Positions 56,485 to 64,000 of a stretch of 64,000 nucleotides of DNA are shown here, piece after piece. Origin of the DNA: Tabrizicola soli (GTDB lineage: Bacteria; Pseudomonadota; Alphaproteobacteria; Rhodobacterales; Rhodobacteraceae); NCBI RefSeq assembly GCF_015999335.1, contig NZ_JAEACP010000003.1, positions 124,001 to 188,000 on the forward strand, read 5' to 3'. Under the pieces are notes generated by a model that was given only the letters and a program-made list of their open reading frames with translations, ran no database searches and was not told where the DNA came from. The first letter of the stretch is position 1; each line of letters begins with the position of its first letter. The position numbers were made by a program, and so were the translations under genes.

Positions 56485-57660
56485 TCATTTCTTCGCGGCG
56501 GCTTCGGCATCGGCGACCGAGCCGCCCGCCGCCAGGATCTTCGCCTGCGCCACCCAGTTGTCGCGGGTCACGCGGCCCTTGAAGCCCTCGAGGTTCACAT
56601 CCACCCAGGCGATCTCGTTCGTGGTCCAGCCCGCGATCTGGTCGAAGTGGAAGAAGCCGAGGCTGTGGCACAAGGCTTCCAGTTTCGGGCCGATCCCGAG
56701 GATCAGCTTCAGGTCGTCCGCCTTGCCCTCGCGCGGCGCGCTCAGCCCGGCCGGCCGCGTGTCCTCACCCGCCGGGACCCGCGCCCCGGGCGTGGCGGCC
56801 GGGGTCGCGTTCGGGGCGTTTCCCTCGGTCACGGGCTTGCCCTTCGAGGTCGCCGGGGCCTCCTGCACGGTCGCGCCGGTCGCATCGGCGGCGACGCCCG
56901 CGCCGGGCCTCGCCTCGGCCGCCTTGCCGCGCGCGGGCTTCACCGCCTCGGCCCGGCCCAGCCAGGGCGTGGTCAGCGGCACTTCGGTTCCGTCGATCCG
57001 CTTGATCGTGTCGCCGATCGCCACCGCCCGCTCGGCGCTGGCGTTCAGCCTGGCCCGCCCCGCCGCATGGTCGGCCAGCGAGGTCAGCCCGGCCAGCGGC
57101 TCGGACGCATAGCGCCCGTTCTGCGGCCCGGGCACCGGCACCTCGCCCCTGGTGAAGCGCGCGATCAGATCGCGCAGCTTCTCGGCCGTCAGGTCCTCAT
57201 AGTAATCCTTGCCGATCTGCGCCATCGGCGCATTGGCGCAGGCCCCCAGGCACTCGACCTCTTCCCAGGAGAACTTTCCGTCGGCCGACAGCGTATGCGG
57301 CGTGGCCGAGATCAGCTCCTTGCAGACCGCAACCAGATCCTCGGCGCCGCAGATCATGCAGGAGGTGGTGCCGCAGATCTGGATATGTGCGACCTTGCCC
57401 ACCGGGGCGAGCTGGAACATGAAGTAGAAGGTCGCCACTTCCAGCGCGCGGATATAGGCCATCCCCAGCATGGTCGCGACATGCTCGATCGCGGGACGGG
57501 AAAGCCAGCCCTCCTGCTCCTGCGCGCGCCACAGAAGCGGGATGATCGCGCTGGCCTGACGGCCCTCGGGGTATTTGGTGATCTGGCCCTTGGCCCATTC
57601 GAGATTCGCCGGAGTGAAGGCAAAGCTTTCGGGCTGGACGGCGTGAAGGCGGCGGAGCAT
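56485..57660 (-). CDS. nuoE: NADH-quinone oxidoreductase subunit E with C-terminal extension
   Basis: This is the 391-residue thioredoxin-like subunit; the usual length is about 160-240. The N-terminal domain (1-200) carries the N1a [2Fe-2S] cluster on [10 protein letters not shown] and [10 protein letters not shown] Pro/Ala-rich linker (about 235-320) follows. A C-terminal domain (about 325-391: [31 protein letters not shown]) resembles helix-hairpin-helix modules of large-subunit ribosomal/DNA-binding type. Similar extensions occur in Rhodobacteraceae; their role is unknown. Confidence 0.95.
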   Translation of the reverse strand: MLRRLHAVQPESFAFTPANLEWAKGQITKYPEGRQASAIIPLLWRAQEQEGWLSRPAIEHVATMLGMAYIRALEVATFYFMFQLAPVGKVAHIQICGTTSCMICGAEDLVAVCKELISATPHTLSADGKFSWEEVECLGACANAPMAQIGKDYYEDLTAEKLRDLIARFTRGEVPVPGPQNGRYASEPLAGLTSLADHAAGRARLNASAERAVAIGDTIKRIDGTEVPLTTPWLGRAEAVKPARGKAAEARPGAGVAADATGATVQEAPATSKGKPVTEGNAPNATPAATPGARVPAGEDTRPAGLSAPREGKADDLKLILGIGPKLEALCHSLGFFHFDQIAGWTTNEIAWVDVNLEGFKGRVTRDNWVAQAKILAAGGSVADAEAAAKK

Positions 57661-57663
57661 GGC

Positions 57664-57822
57664 TCAGATATATCCCCTGGCGATGGTCAGGATTGCGGCA
57701 GTGACACTGCCGAAGATGGCGCCCATGATGTAACGATTCCCCGCCCGTGCCCCCAGCACCCCGGCAAGGCCCGAGGCCGCGCCGAGGATCAGGGTCCAGA
57801 GGTTGATCGTCACGTCGGGCAT
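57664..57822 (-). CDS. Small membrane protein between nuoD and nuoE
   Basis: This is a 52-residue protein with two hydrophobic helices (NLWTLILGAASGLAGVLGARAG; IMGAIFGSVTAAILTIARG). ATG 57822 overlaps the nuoD stop (TGATG) and the gene ends 3 bp before nuoE. Coupled placement supports translation. No family recognised. Confidence 0.6.
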   Translation of the reverse strand: MPDVTINLWTLILGAASGLAGVLGARAGNRYIMGAIFGSVTAAILTIARGYI

Positions 57823-59057
57823 CAGCGGTCGATCTCCCCGAACACGACATCCATCGTGCCGATGATCGCGCTGACGTCGGCCAGCTGGTGGCCCTTGCAG
57901 ATCCAGTCCATCGACTGAAGATGCAGGAAGCCCGGAGCCCGGATCTTGGCGCGGTAGGGCTTGTTGGTGCCATCGGCGACCAGATAGACCCCGAACTCGC
58001 CCTTGGGCGCCTCGACGGCGGCATAGACCTCGCCGGCCGGGACGTGGAAACCCTCGGTGTAAAGCTTGAAGTGGTGGATGAGCGCCTCCATCGAGGTCTT
58101 CATCTCGCCCCGCTTCGGCGGCGTGATCTTGCCGCGCGCCAGCACGTCGCCCTTCTCGACCCGCAGCTTGGCGCAGGCCTGGCGGATGATGCTGGTCGAT
58201 TCCCGCATCTCGGCCATGCGGCAGAGATAGCGGTCGAAGCAGTCGCCGTTCTTGCCAACCGGAATCTTGAAGTCGAACTCGTCGTAACACTCATAGGGCT
58301 GGGCGCGCCGCAGGTCCCAGGCCAGGCCCGACCCGCGCACCATGACCCCCGAATAGCCCCATTTCTGGATGTCTTCCTCGCGGACGATGCCGATATCGGC
58401 ATTGCGCTGCTTGAAGATGCGGTTTTCGGTCAGCAGGGTGTCGATGTCGTCCAGCACCTTGGGGAAATGATCCGCCCAGGCGTCGATGTCGTCGATCAGC
58501 TCGGGCGTCAGGTCCTGGTGCACGCCGCCGGGCCGGAAATAGGCCGCGTGCAGCCGCGCCCCGCAGGCCCGCTCGTAGAAGACCATCAGCTTCTCGCGTT
58601 CCTCGAAACCCCAGAGCGGCGGGGTCAGCGCGCCCACGTCCATCGCCTGCGTGGTGACGTTGAGAAGGTGGTTCAGGACGCGGCCGATTTCCGAGTAGAG
58701 CACCCGGATCAGGCTGGCCCGGCGCGGCACCTGCACCCCGGTCAGCCGCTCGATCGCCAGGCACCAGGCATGTTCCTGGTTCATCGGCGCCACATAGTCC
58801 AGCCGGTCGAAATAGGGCAGGTTCTGCAGGTAGGTCCTGCTTTCCATCAGCTTCTCGGTGCCGCGGTGCAAGAGGCCGATATGCGGGTCGCAGCGTTCGA
58901 CGATCTCGCCGTCCAGCTCCAGCACCAGGCGCAGAACGCCGTGCGCCGCCGGGTGCTGCGGGCCGAAGTTGATGTTGAAGTTGCGGATGCGCTGCTCGCC
59001 GGTCTCGAAATCGCTCGAGCCGTCGTCATAGGTGTTGCGCCGGATATCGCCGTCCAT
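57822..59057 (-). CDS. nuoD: NADH-quinone oxidoreductase subunit D
   Basis: This is the 411-residue 49-kDa subunit at the quinone site. It has [61 protein letters not shown], and [27 protein letters not shown]. Length and start ([24 protein letters not shown]) agree with alphaproteobacterial NuoD. It lies 31 bp downstream of nuoC. Confidence 0.97.
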   Translation of the reverse strand: MDGDIRRNTYDDGSSDFETGEQRIRNFNINFGPQHPAAHGVLRLVLELDGEIVERCDPHIGLLHRGTEKLMESRTYLQNLPYFDRLDYVAPMNQEHAWCLAIERLTGVQVPRRASLIRVLYSEIGRVLNHLLNVTTQAMDVGALTPPLWGFEEREKLMVFYERACGARLHAAYFRPGGVHQDLTPELIDDIDAWADHFPKVLDDIDTLLTENRIFKQRNADIGIVREEDIQKWGYSGVMVRGSGLAWDLRRAQPYECYDEFDFKIPVGKNGDCFDRYLCRMAEMRESTSIIRQACAKLRVEKGDVLARGKITPPKRGEMKTSMEALIHHFKLYTEGFHVPAGEVYAAVEAPKGEFGVYLVADGTNKPYRAKIRAPGFLHLQSMDWICKGHQLADVSAIIGTMDVVFGEIDR

Positions 59058-59088
59058 CAGATAGCTCCCATGTGGTCGCGGGCCATCA

Positions 59089-59694
59089 TCACTTGCCCTC
59101 CGCCTTCTGGTCGCCCGGAAGGATGTATTCCGCGCCCTCCCAGGGGGACATGAAGTCGAATTGCCGGTATTCCTGTACCAGCTTCACCGGCTCGTAGACC
59201 ACGCGCTTCAGCGCCTCGTCATAGCGGACCTCGGTATAGCCCGTGGTCGGAAAGTCCTTGCGCAGAGGATAGCCGCGGAAACCGTAGTCGGTCAGGATGC
59301 GGCGCAGGTCCGGATGGCCCGAGAACAGGATCCCGAACATGTCGAAGACCTCGCGCTCGAACCAGTTCGCGCTCGGGTGCAGGTCGACCAGCGAGGGGAC
59401 CATCTCCTCCTCGCGCACCGCGACCTTCAGCCGGATGCGCTGGTTCCGGTACATCGACAGGAAGTGATAGACCACGTCGAACCGCGCCGGACGCTCGGGG
59501 TTGTCGATGGCGGTGATGTCCACCAGCGTCGAGAAACGGCAGGCCGCATCGTCGCGCAGGAATTCGACCAGGGCCTTCAGGTTCGCCAGGTTGACCACCA
59601 GCGTCAGCTCACCCAGGGCGACGGCGCTGGACTGCACCGCGTCCGGCTGCTTCAGCTCGATGATCCCGGCCAGTTCGCGCAGGGCTTCGGACAT
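59089..59694 (-). CDS. nuoC: NADH-quinone oxidoreductase subunit C
   Basis: This is the 201-residue 30-kDa subunit, not fused to NuoD. Family motifs: [61 protein letters not shown] and GYPLRKDFP. It follows nuoB by 4 bp. Confidence 0.97.
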   Translation of the reverse strand: MSEALRELAGIIELKQPDAVQSSAVALGELTLVVNLANLKALVEFLRDDAACRFSTLVDITAIDNPERPARFDVVYHFLSMYRNQRIRLKVAVREEEMVPSLVDLHPSANWFEREVFDMFGILFSGHPDLRRILTDYGFRGYPLRKDFPTTGYTEVRYDEALKRVVYEPVKLVQEYRQFDFMSPWEGAEYILPGDQKAEGK

Positions 59695-59698
59695 GGGA

Positions 59699-60588
<890 letters not shown>

Positions 60589-61079
60589 GCGTGGGCTCCT
60601 TGCAGCTGGCGACGTGCGAGCTTCGCGGGCCGTCTCGGGCCCGCCTGTCTCACCCGCCCGTTTACTCCGGCCCCCCGGCGGGGTCAACCGAAGGCAGGGC
60701 GGAATCAGATGCTTGCGCGGCGAGAAAATCGGAGGCGCCGGGCCGGGCCGTCCGACGGCTGTCCCCGCCCCGCCACGGCGGAACGCCACCGGCCCGCACC
60801 CGTTTTCCGCGCCGCCGACACCTCGGGTCCGAATCGCGCCGCCCTGCCGCCTTGCGGCGCGCTGCCGCGCAAGTCCCTGTCCCGTCGCCGGGCTTCGCCT
60901 CCTCCTCGGCGCGGGGGGTATCACCGCCTGACCCCCCGGATACTTGTTCCGGCATGAAGCGGAAAATGCCTTTCACATTGGGGCAAATCCGCCGGAGGCA
61001 CGTCCGAGGATGAGGCGGCGAGGCCCGGCGACGAGACATATGGAATACGCCGCAAGGCGCGCCATTCAGGTCCCGCCGG
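60589..61079. other. Leader region of the nuo operon
   Basis: This 491-base gap is very GC-rich and has no supported gene; open frames on both strands lack ribosome sites and protein-like composition. It holds the candidate nuoA promoter and a 7-bp inverted repeat (GGGGGGT at 60913-60919, ACCCCCC at 60931-60937) that may end transcription from the upstream hydrolase gene. Confidence 0.5.
60659..60687 (-). promoter_or_regulatory. Candidate nuo operon promoter
   Basis: On the minus strand TTGACC (60687-60682), a 17-base spacer and TAAACG (60664-60659) make a good sigma70-type promoter. It would start transcription about 60-65 bases before the nuoA GTG. Confidence 0.5.
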
Positions 61080-61871
61080 TCAGGCCCGGGTGACCGGGTG
61101 GAAGGCATAGCCCCGGCCCTGCCGCTCGATCCGGCCGATGCCGGGGTCCGGCAGATGCGCGCCAGCAACCAGCCATCCGGCCTCGACCGCCTGCTCCATC
61201 AGCGCCAACCGCGAGGCACGTGCGCTGGCCGGGTCGTCGTCATGGCTCCAGCCGATCTCGGGCCGGGGGAACTGCACTGCGACATTATGCACCAGATCGC
61301 CCCAGATCATGAGCCGCCCCTCGACCAGATAGGCCATGTGCCCGGCCGTATGCCCCGGTGCGCCGATCGCGGTGACGCCCGGCAACGGACCGTCGCCCTG
61401 TTCCAGCGGCACCAGCAGGGACAGGATCGGCAACAGCCGGGGATCGGCCCGCACGGCCATCAGGTCCTCGACCGCGACGAAGACGCGCGCGGCGTTCGGA
61501 AAGGCCGCCCCGCCCTCTGCATCCACCAGACCCGCGACATGGTCCACATGCGGATGGGTCAGCGCGATCGCCGTGACCTCACCTGCCCCCACACCCGCCT
61601 CGGCCAGCGCCTCGGGCAACCGGCCGAGGCCGGGTCGCCAGGCCCCCGCCGCGCCCGCATCGATCAGCAGCGCGCCGCCCGGCCCCCGGACCAGGAAGGC
61701 CCGCACCGGCAACCGCAGCTCTCCGGCCACCGGATCCGCCCCCAGCGCCGAGCCGTCAGGCGCGCGCAGGCAATCGGCCGGCATCCGCGTCTCGCCGTCC
61801 GACAGCATGGTCACCGTCAGCGCGTCCAGTTCCACGGTCAGGGTCAGCCCGGTCTGGCGCAGGATCCGCAT
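61080..61871 (-). CDS. MBL-fold metallo-hydrolase
   Basis: This is a 263-residue metallo-beta-lactamase-fold enzyme. The metal motif is THPHVDH (H106, H108, D110, H111), followed by GHTAGHMAYLVEG and WGDLVHN with the bridging Asp, and GAHLPDPGIG. Substrate unknown; relatives include lactonases and thioesterases. ATG 61871 overlaps the stop of the nuclease-like gene (TGATG), so the two are coupled. Confidence 0.88.
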   Translation of the reverse strand: MRILRQTGLTLTVELDALTVTMLSDGETRMPADCLRAPDGSALGADPVAGELRLPVRAFLVRGPGGALLIDAGAAGAWRPGLGRLPEALAEAGVGAGEVTAIALTHPHVDHVAGLVDAEGGAAFPNAARVFVAVEDLMAVRADPRLLPILSLLVPLEQGDGPLPGVTAIGAPGHTAGHMAYLVEGRLMIWGDLVHNVAVQFPRPEIGWSHDDDPASARASRLALMEQAVEAGWLVAGAHLPDPGIGRIERQGRGYAFHPVTRA

Positions 61872-62383
61872 CAGCACCAGCTCCCGCGCAGCCGGCCGGA
61901 ATATTGCCGCGCATGGCCGGCCCGGATCATCGCGCGGGCGACGTCGAGCCCGTCCAGTTCCAGCCGCACCAGAAGCCGGCCGTAGCGGTCCACGCCCTCG
62001 CGCACCACCGCCAGCCGGCCGGCCTTCTGGATCAGCGTGCGAAGCGCCCAGCTTGCCCGCTCGGCCGCCACCAGTTCGGCCAGGCATTGCGGCGAGAACT
62101 TCTCGGGCGTGTCATAGCCCAGGATCCGCGCGCTCTGCATCCCGTCGCCGGGGCACATCAGCGTCACCGTATCGCCGTCGATCACCCGCAGGATCCGGCA
62201 CGCGCCGTCCGCGCCCTCGACCCGTTTCAGGGCGGCATTGGCCAGGTCGGCCAGCATCGGCAGCAGGACCAGCAGAAGGACTCCCCCGCCAAGGCCCAGC
62301 TTGAGCCAGAGCCGCAGGTCGACCAGTCGCCGCAGCCCCCGCACGACCGGCCCCGGCCGCCGCGCCGGGCCGAGAAGGCGCAT
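61871..62383 (-). CDS. Membrane-anchored thermonuclease-like (SNase) protein
   Basis: This is a 170-residue protein with a basic N terminus, one TM helix (about 27-48) and a staphylococcal-nuclease-like domain: VIDGDTV (67-73), RILGYDTPE (86-94), DRYGRLLVRLELDG and RAGHARQY. The core acidic residues are present, but I cannot judge activity. The domain would face the periplasm. It lies 1 bp from the DegT-family gene. Confidence 0.8.
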   Translation of the reverse strand: MRLLGPARRPGPVVRGLRRLVDLRLWLKLGLGGGVLLLVLLPMLADLANAALKRVEGADGACRILRVIDGDTVTLMCPGDGMQSARILGYDTPEKFSPQCLAELVAAERASWALRTLIQKAGRLAVVREGVDRYGRLLVRLELDGLDVARAMIRAGHARQYSGRLRGSWC

Positions 62384-63616
62384 CTAGTCCGCCACCGGCG
62401 CGGCGACCGGGGCCAGCTCCGTCGCTTCCGCGGCACGCGCCACCTCCTCGGCGAGGATCCGGGCGATCAGGTCCACGTCGCCCGGCAGGAAGGTCAAGGG
62501 CAGGCGCATGTCGATCAGCCCGGCCAGCACCCGGTCGGTCCCGGGCAAGGGCTCGGGCGCGGCATAGCGCCAATGAGCATAGCGGCTGGTAAAGCCCTGC
62601 GGCTCCTCCGCGCCGAACCATTTCAGCTCCACCCCCCGCGCCGCCGCCGCCGCGACGAATGCGGCCACGCGCGCAGGCTCCCAGCCCGGCAGCAGGAACT
62701 GGAAGCTCGAGCCGACATAATCCTCGACCTGCGGCCGCGGGATCAGCTGCACGCCCGCCACGCCGGCCAGTCCCCGCTCCATCGCCTGGTAAAGCTCGCG
62801 CCAGCGCGCCCGGCGGTCGTCCAGCATCCCGATCTGCGGCCGCAGGATCGCCGCCCGCAGGTTGTCCATCCGGCTGGAGACGTTCGGCACCTCCAGCCGC
62901 AGCCCTTCGAACACCTCCGGCCCCGGCGCCGCCCGGTGGCGGGCATAAAGCATGTAGGACCCCGACAGAAGCACCGCCCGCGCCGCCAGTTCCGCGTCAT
63001 CGGTGACCAGAAGCCCCCCCTCGCCAGAGTTCATGTGCTTGTAGGTCTGGGTCGAATAGCAGCCGATGGCGCCATGCCGCCCCGAGGGCACGCCCTTCCA
63101 CTTCGCCCCCATCGTATGCGCGCAATCCTCGACCACCTGCAGCCCCAGCCGATCGCAGAGCGCCATGATCGCCTCCATGTCGCCGACATGGCCGCGCATG
63201 TGGCTCAGCAGCAGCACCTTCGCCCCGCTCGCCACGGCCTGCCGCTCCAGATGGCCGAGGTCGATGGTCAGGTCCTCGGTCACCTCGACAAAGACCGGCC
63301 GCGCGCCCAGAGAGGCGATCGCCCCCGGCACCGGCGCCAGCGTGAAGGCGTTCGACAACACCGGATCCCCCGGTCTCACCTGCAACGCCCGCAAAGCGCA
63401 GGCCATCGCCGCCCCGCCCGAGGCCAGCGCCAGGCAATACTTCGCCCCGACATGGGCGGCGAACTCCTCCTCCAGCAGCGCGGTCTCGGCGATCTCCTCG
63501 CCGGCGGTATTATAGCGGTGCAGCCGTCCATGCCGCAGCACCGCCATCGCCGCATCGATCCCGGCCTCGGGGATCGGCTCCTGCTGGGTGAAACTGCCGC
63601 CAAAGCGTTCGCTCAT
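62384..63616 (-). CDS. DegT/DnrJ/EryC1/StrS-family aminotransferase
   Basis: This is a 410-residue PLP enzyme of the nucleotide-sugar aminotransferase family. The PLP lysine is K193 in TYKHMNSGEGG; VVEDCAHTMGA supplies the Asp contacting the pyridine ring; ASGGAAMACALRAL and SNAFTLAPVPGAI are also family-like. Such enzymes aminate keto-sugars or cyclitols. No sugar-nucleotide genes lie next to it, so the substrate is open. It overlaps the MFS gene by 4 bp. Confidence 0.85.
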   Translation of the reverse strand: MSERFGGSFTQQEPIPEAGIDAAMAVLRHGRLHRYNTAGEEIAETALLEEEFAAHVGAKYCLALASGGAAMACALRALQVRPGDPVLSNAFTLAPVPGAIASLGARPVFVEVTEDLTIDLGHLERQAVASGAKVLLLSHMRGHVGDMEAIMALCDRLGLQVVEDCAHTMGAKWKGVPSGRHGAIGCYSTQTYKHMNSGEGGLLVTDDAELAARAVLLSGSYMLYARHRAAPGPEVFEGLRLEVPNVSSRMDNLRAAILRPQIGMLDDRRARWRELYQAMERGLAGVAGVQLIPRPQVEDYVGSSFQFLLPGWEPARVAAFVAAAAARGVELKWFGAEEPQGFTSRYAHWRYAAPEPLPGTDRVLAGLIDMRLPLTFLPGDVDLIARILAEEVARAAEATELAPVAAPVAD

Positions 63617-64000
63617 GCCTTTTCAGACCTCTTCAACATCAGGAACAGAAGCGTGGTCAGCGCCAGGAAGCCCGCCGCCACCCAATAGGCCACGTCGGTC
63701 GACCGCCAGACACGCTCCCCGGCCCAGAAATGCCCGAAGATCCAGGCGAAGAACACCGTGCCGAACAGCATCGCCACATTGGTGACGGCGGAAATCCCGC
63801 CCTGCAACTCACCCTGGGCATCCTCGGGCACCCGCTGCGTCAGAAGCGAGGTCAACAGCGGATGCACAAAGCCCTCGGGCCCGTGCAGGATCATCAGCGC
63901 GATGACCGCGCCAAGGCTGCCCACGAACCCATAGCCCAGAACCACCAGCGTGGCGCAGACCAGGCCGAACAGCGCCACCCGCCACTCGCCGAAGCGTTTC
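63613..64000 (-). CDS. MFS transporter, C-terminal fragment
   Basis: This is the last 128 residues of a major facilitator transporter; the gene continues past the right edge. Visible are RFGEWRVALFGLVCATLVVLGYGF, a loop-helix set GPEGFVHPLLTSLLTQRVPEDAQGELQGGISAVTNVAMLFG and a final helix (VAAGFLALTTLLFLML). The pattern is that of TetA/Bcr-like drug-proton antiporters, but specificity cannot be inferred from this part. Confidence 0.8.
   Translation of the reverse strand, partial: KRFGEWRVALFGLVCATLVVLGYGFVGSLGAVIALMILHGPEGFVHPLLTSLLTQRVPEDAQGELQGGISAVTNVAMLFGTVFFAWIFGHFWAGERVWRSTDVAYWVAAGFLALTTLLFLMLKRSEKA

Noticed and set aside
60662-61168. Open frames in the gap upstream of nuoA
   Set aside because: They overlap the hydrolase gene or each other, lack ribosome sites and have frame-shadow composition.

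Overview
The window is GC-rich (mostly above 65%) and reads as chromosome of an alphaproteobacterium, most likely a member of the Rhodobacteraceae (Rhodobacter/Paracoccus relatives). The main grounds are a 14-gene nuo operon interrupted by small accessory genes, with birA, coaX and rnj directly downstream, and a myo-inositol cluster under an RpiR-type regulator. No rRNA, tRNA, CRISPR array, insertion sequence or prophage was seen. Both ends cut through genes: a P-type ATPase on the left and an MFS transporter on the right.

Left third (1-16 kb). After the P-type ATPase fragment comes a three-gene efflux-type ABC cassette (ATPase, FtsX-like permease, HlyD-type adaptor). It is followed by a five-gene nucleobase/nucleoside uptake operon: BMP-family binding protein, double ATPase, two permeases and a cytosine-deaminase-like amidohydrolase. 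Next is an unusual cluster: a transmembrane Ser/Thr kinase with a long extracytoplasmic domain, a 52-residue protein, and two secreted paralogues that each join a LysM domain to a periplasmic solute-binding domain.

Middle (16-42 kb). iolR, iolC, iolD, iolE, a small membrane protein gene and iolB form an inositol catabolic cluster. Two GGAA-N6-TTCC palindromes, before iolR and before iolC, fit autoregulation and operon control by IolR. A polar amino acid ABC transporter lies on the opposite strand. Then come surE-pcm-nlpD, a CNNM/CorC membrane protein, tatA-tatB-tatC with a DUF815 ATPase, a short regulator with a strong palindrome in front, an orphan Fe/polyamine-type ABC ATPase, an atypical SDR, an NTF2-like protein, prfC, a DEAD-box RNA helicase, rnj and coaX.

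Right third (42-64 kb). On the minus strand the nuo operon runs from nuoA (60.6 kb) to nuoN (42.9 kb) and on into birA. All 14 complex I subunits are present in order A-B-C-D-E-F-G-H-I-J-K-L-M-N. Seven extra genes sit between them: small membrane, secreted or lipoprotein genes and a carboxymuconolactone-decarboxylase-like gene. Most are translationally coupled to nuo genes. The one between nuoJ and nuoK is a lower-GC lipoprotein gene and looks like an insertion. Upstream of nuoA, on the same strand, are an MBL-fold hydrolase, a membrane-anchored nuclease-like protein, a DegT-family aminotransferase and the MFS fragment.

All family calls rest on reading motifs and general knowledge of the families; no database search was run.
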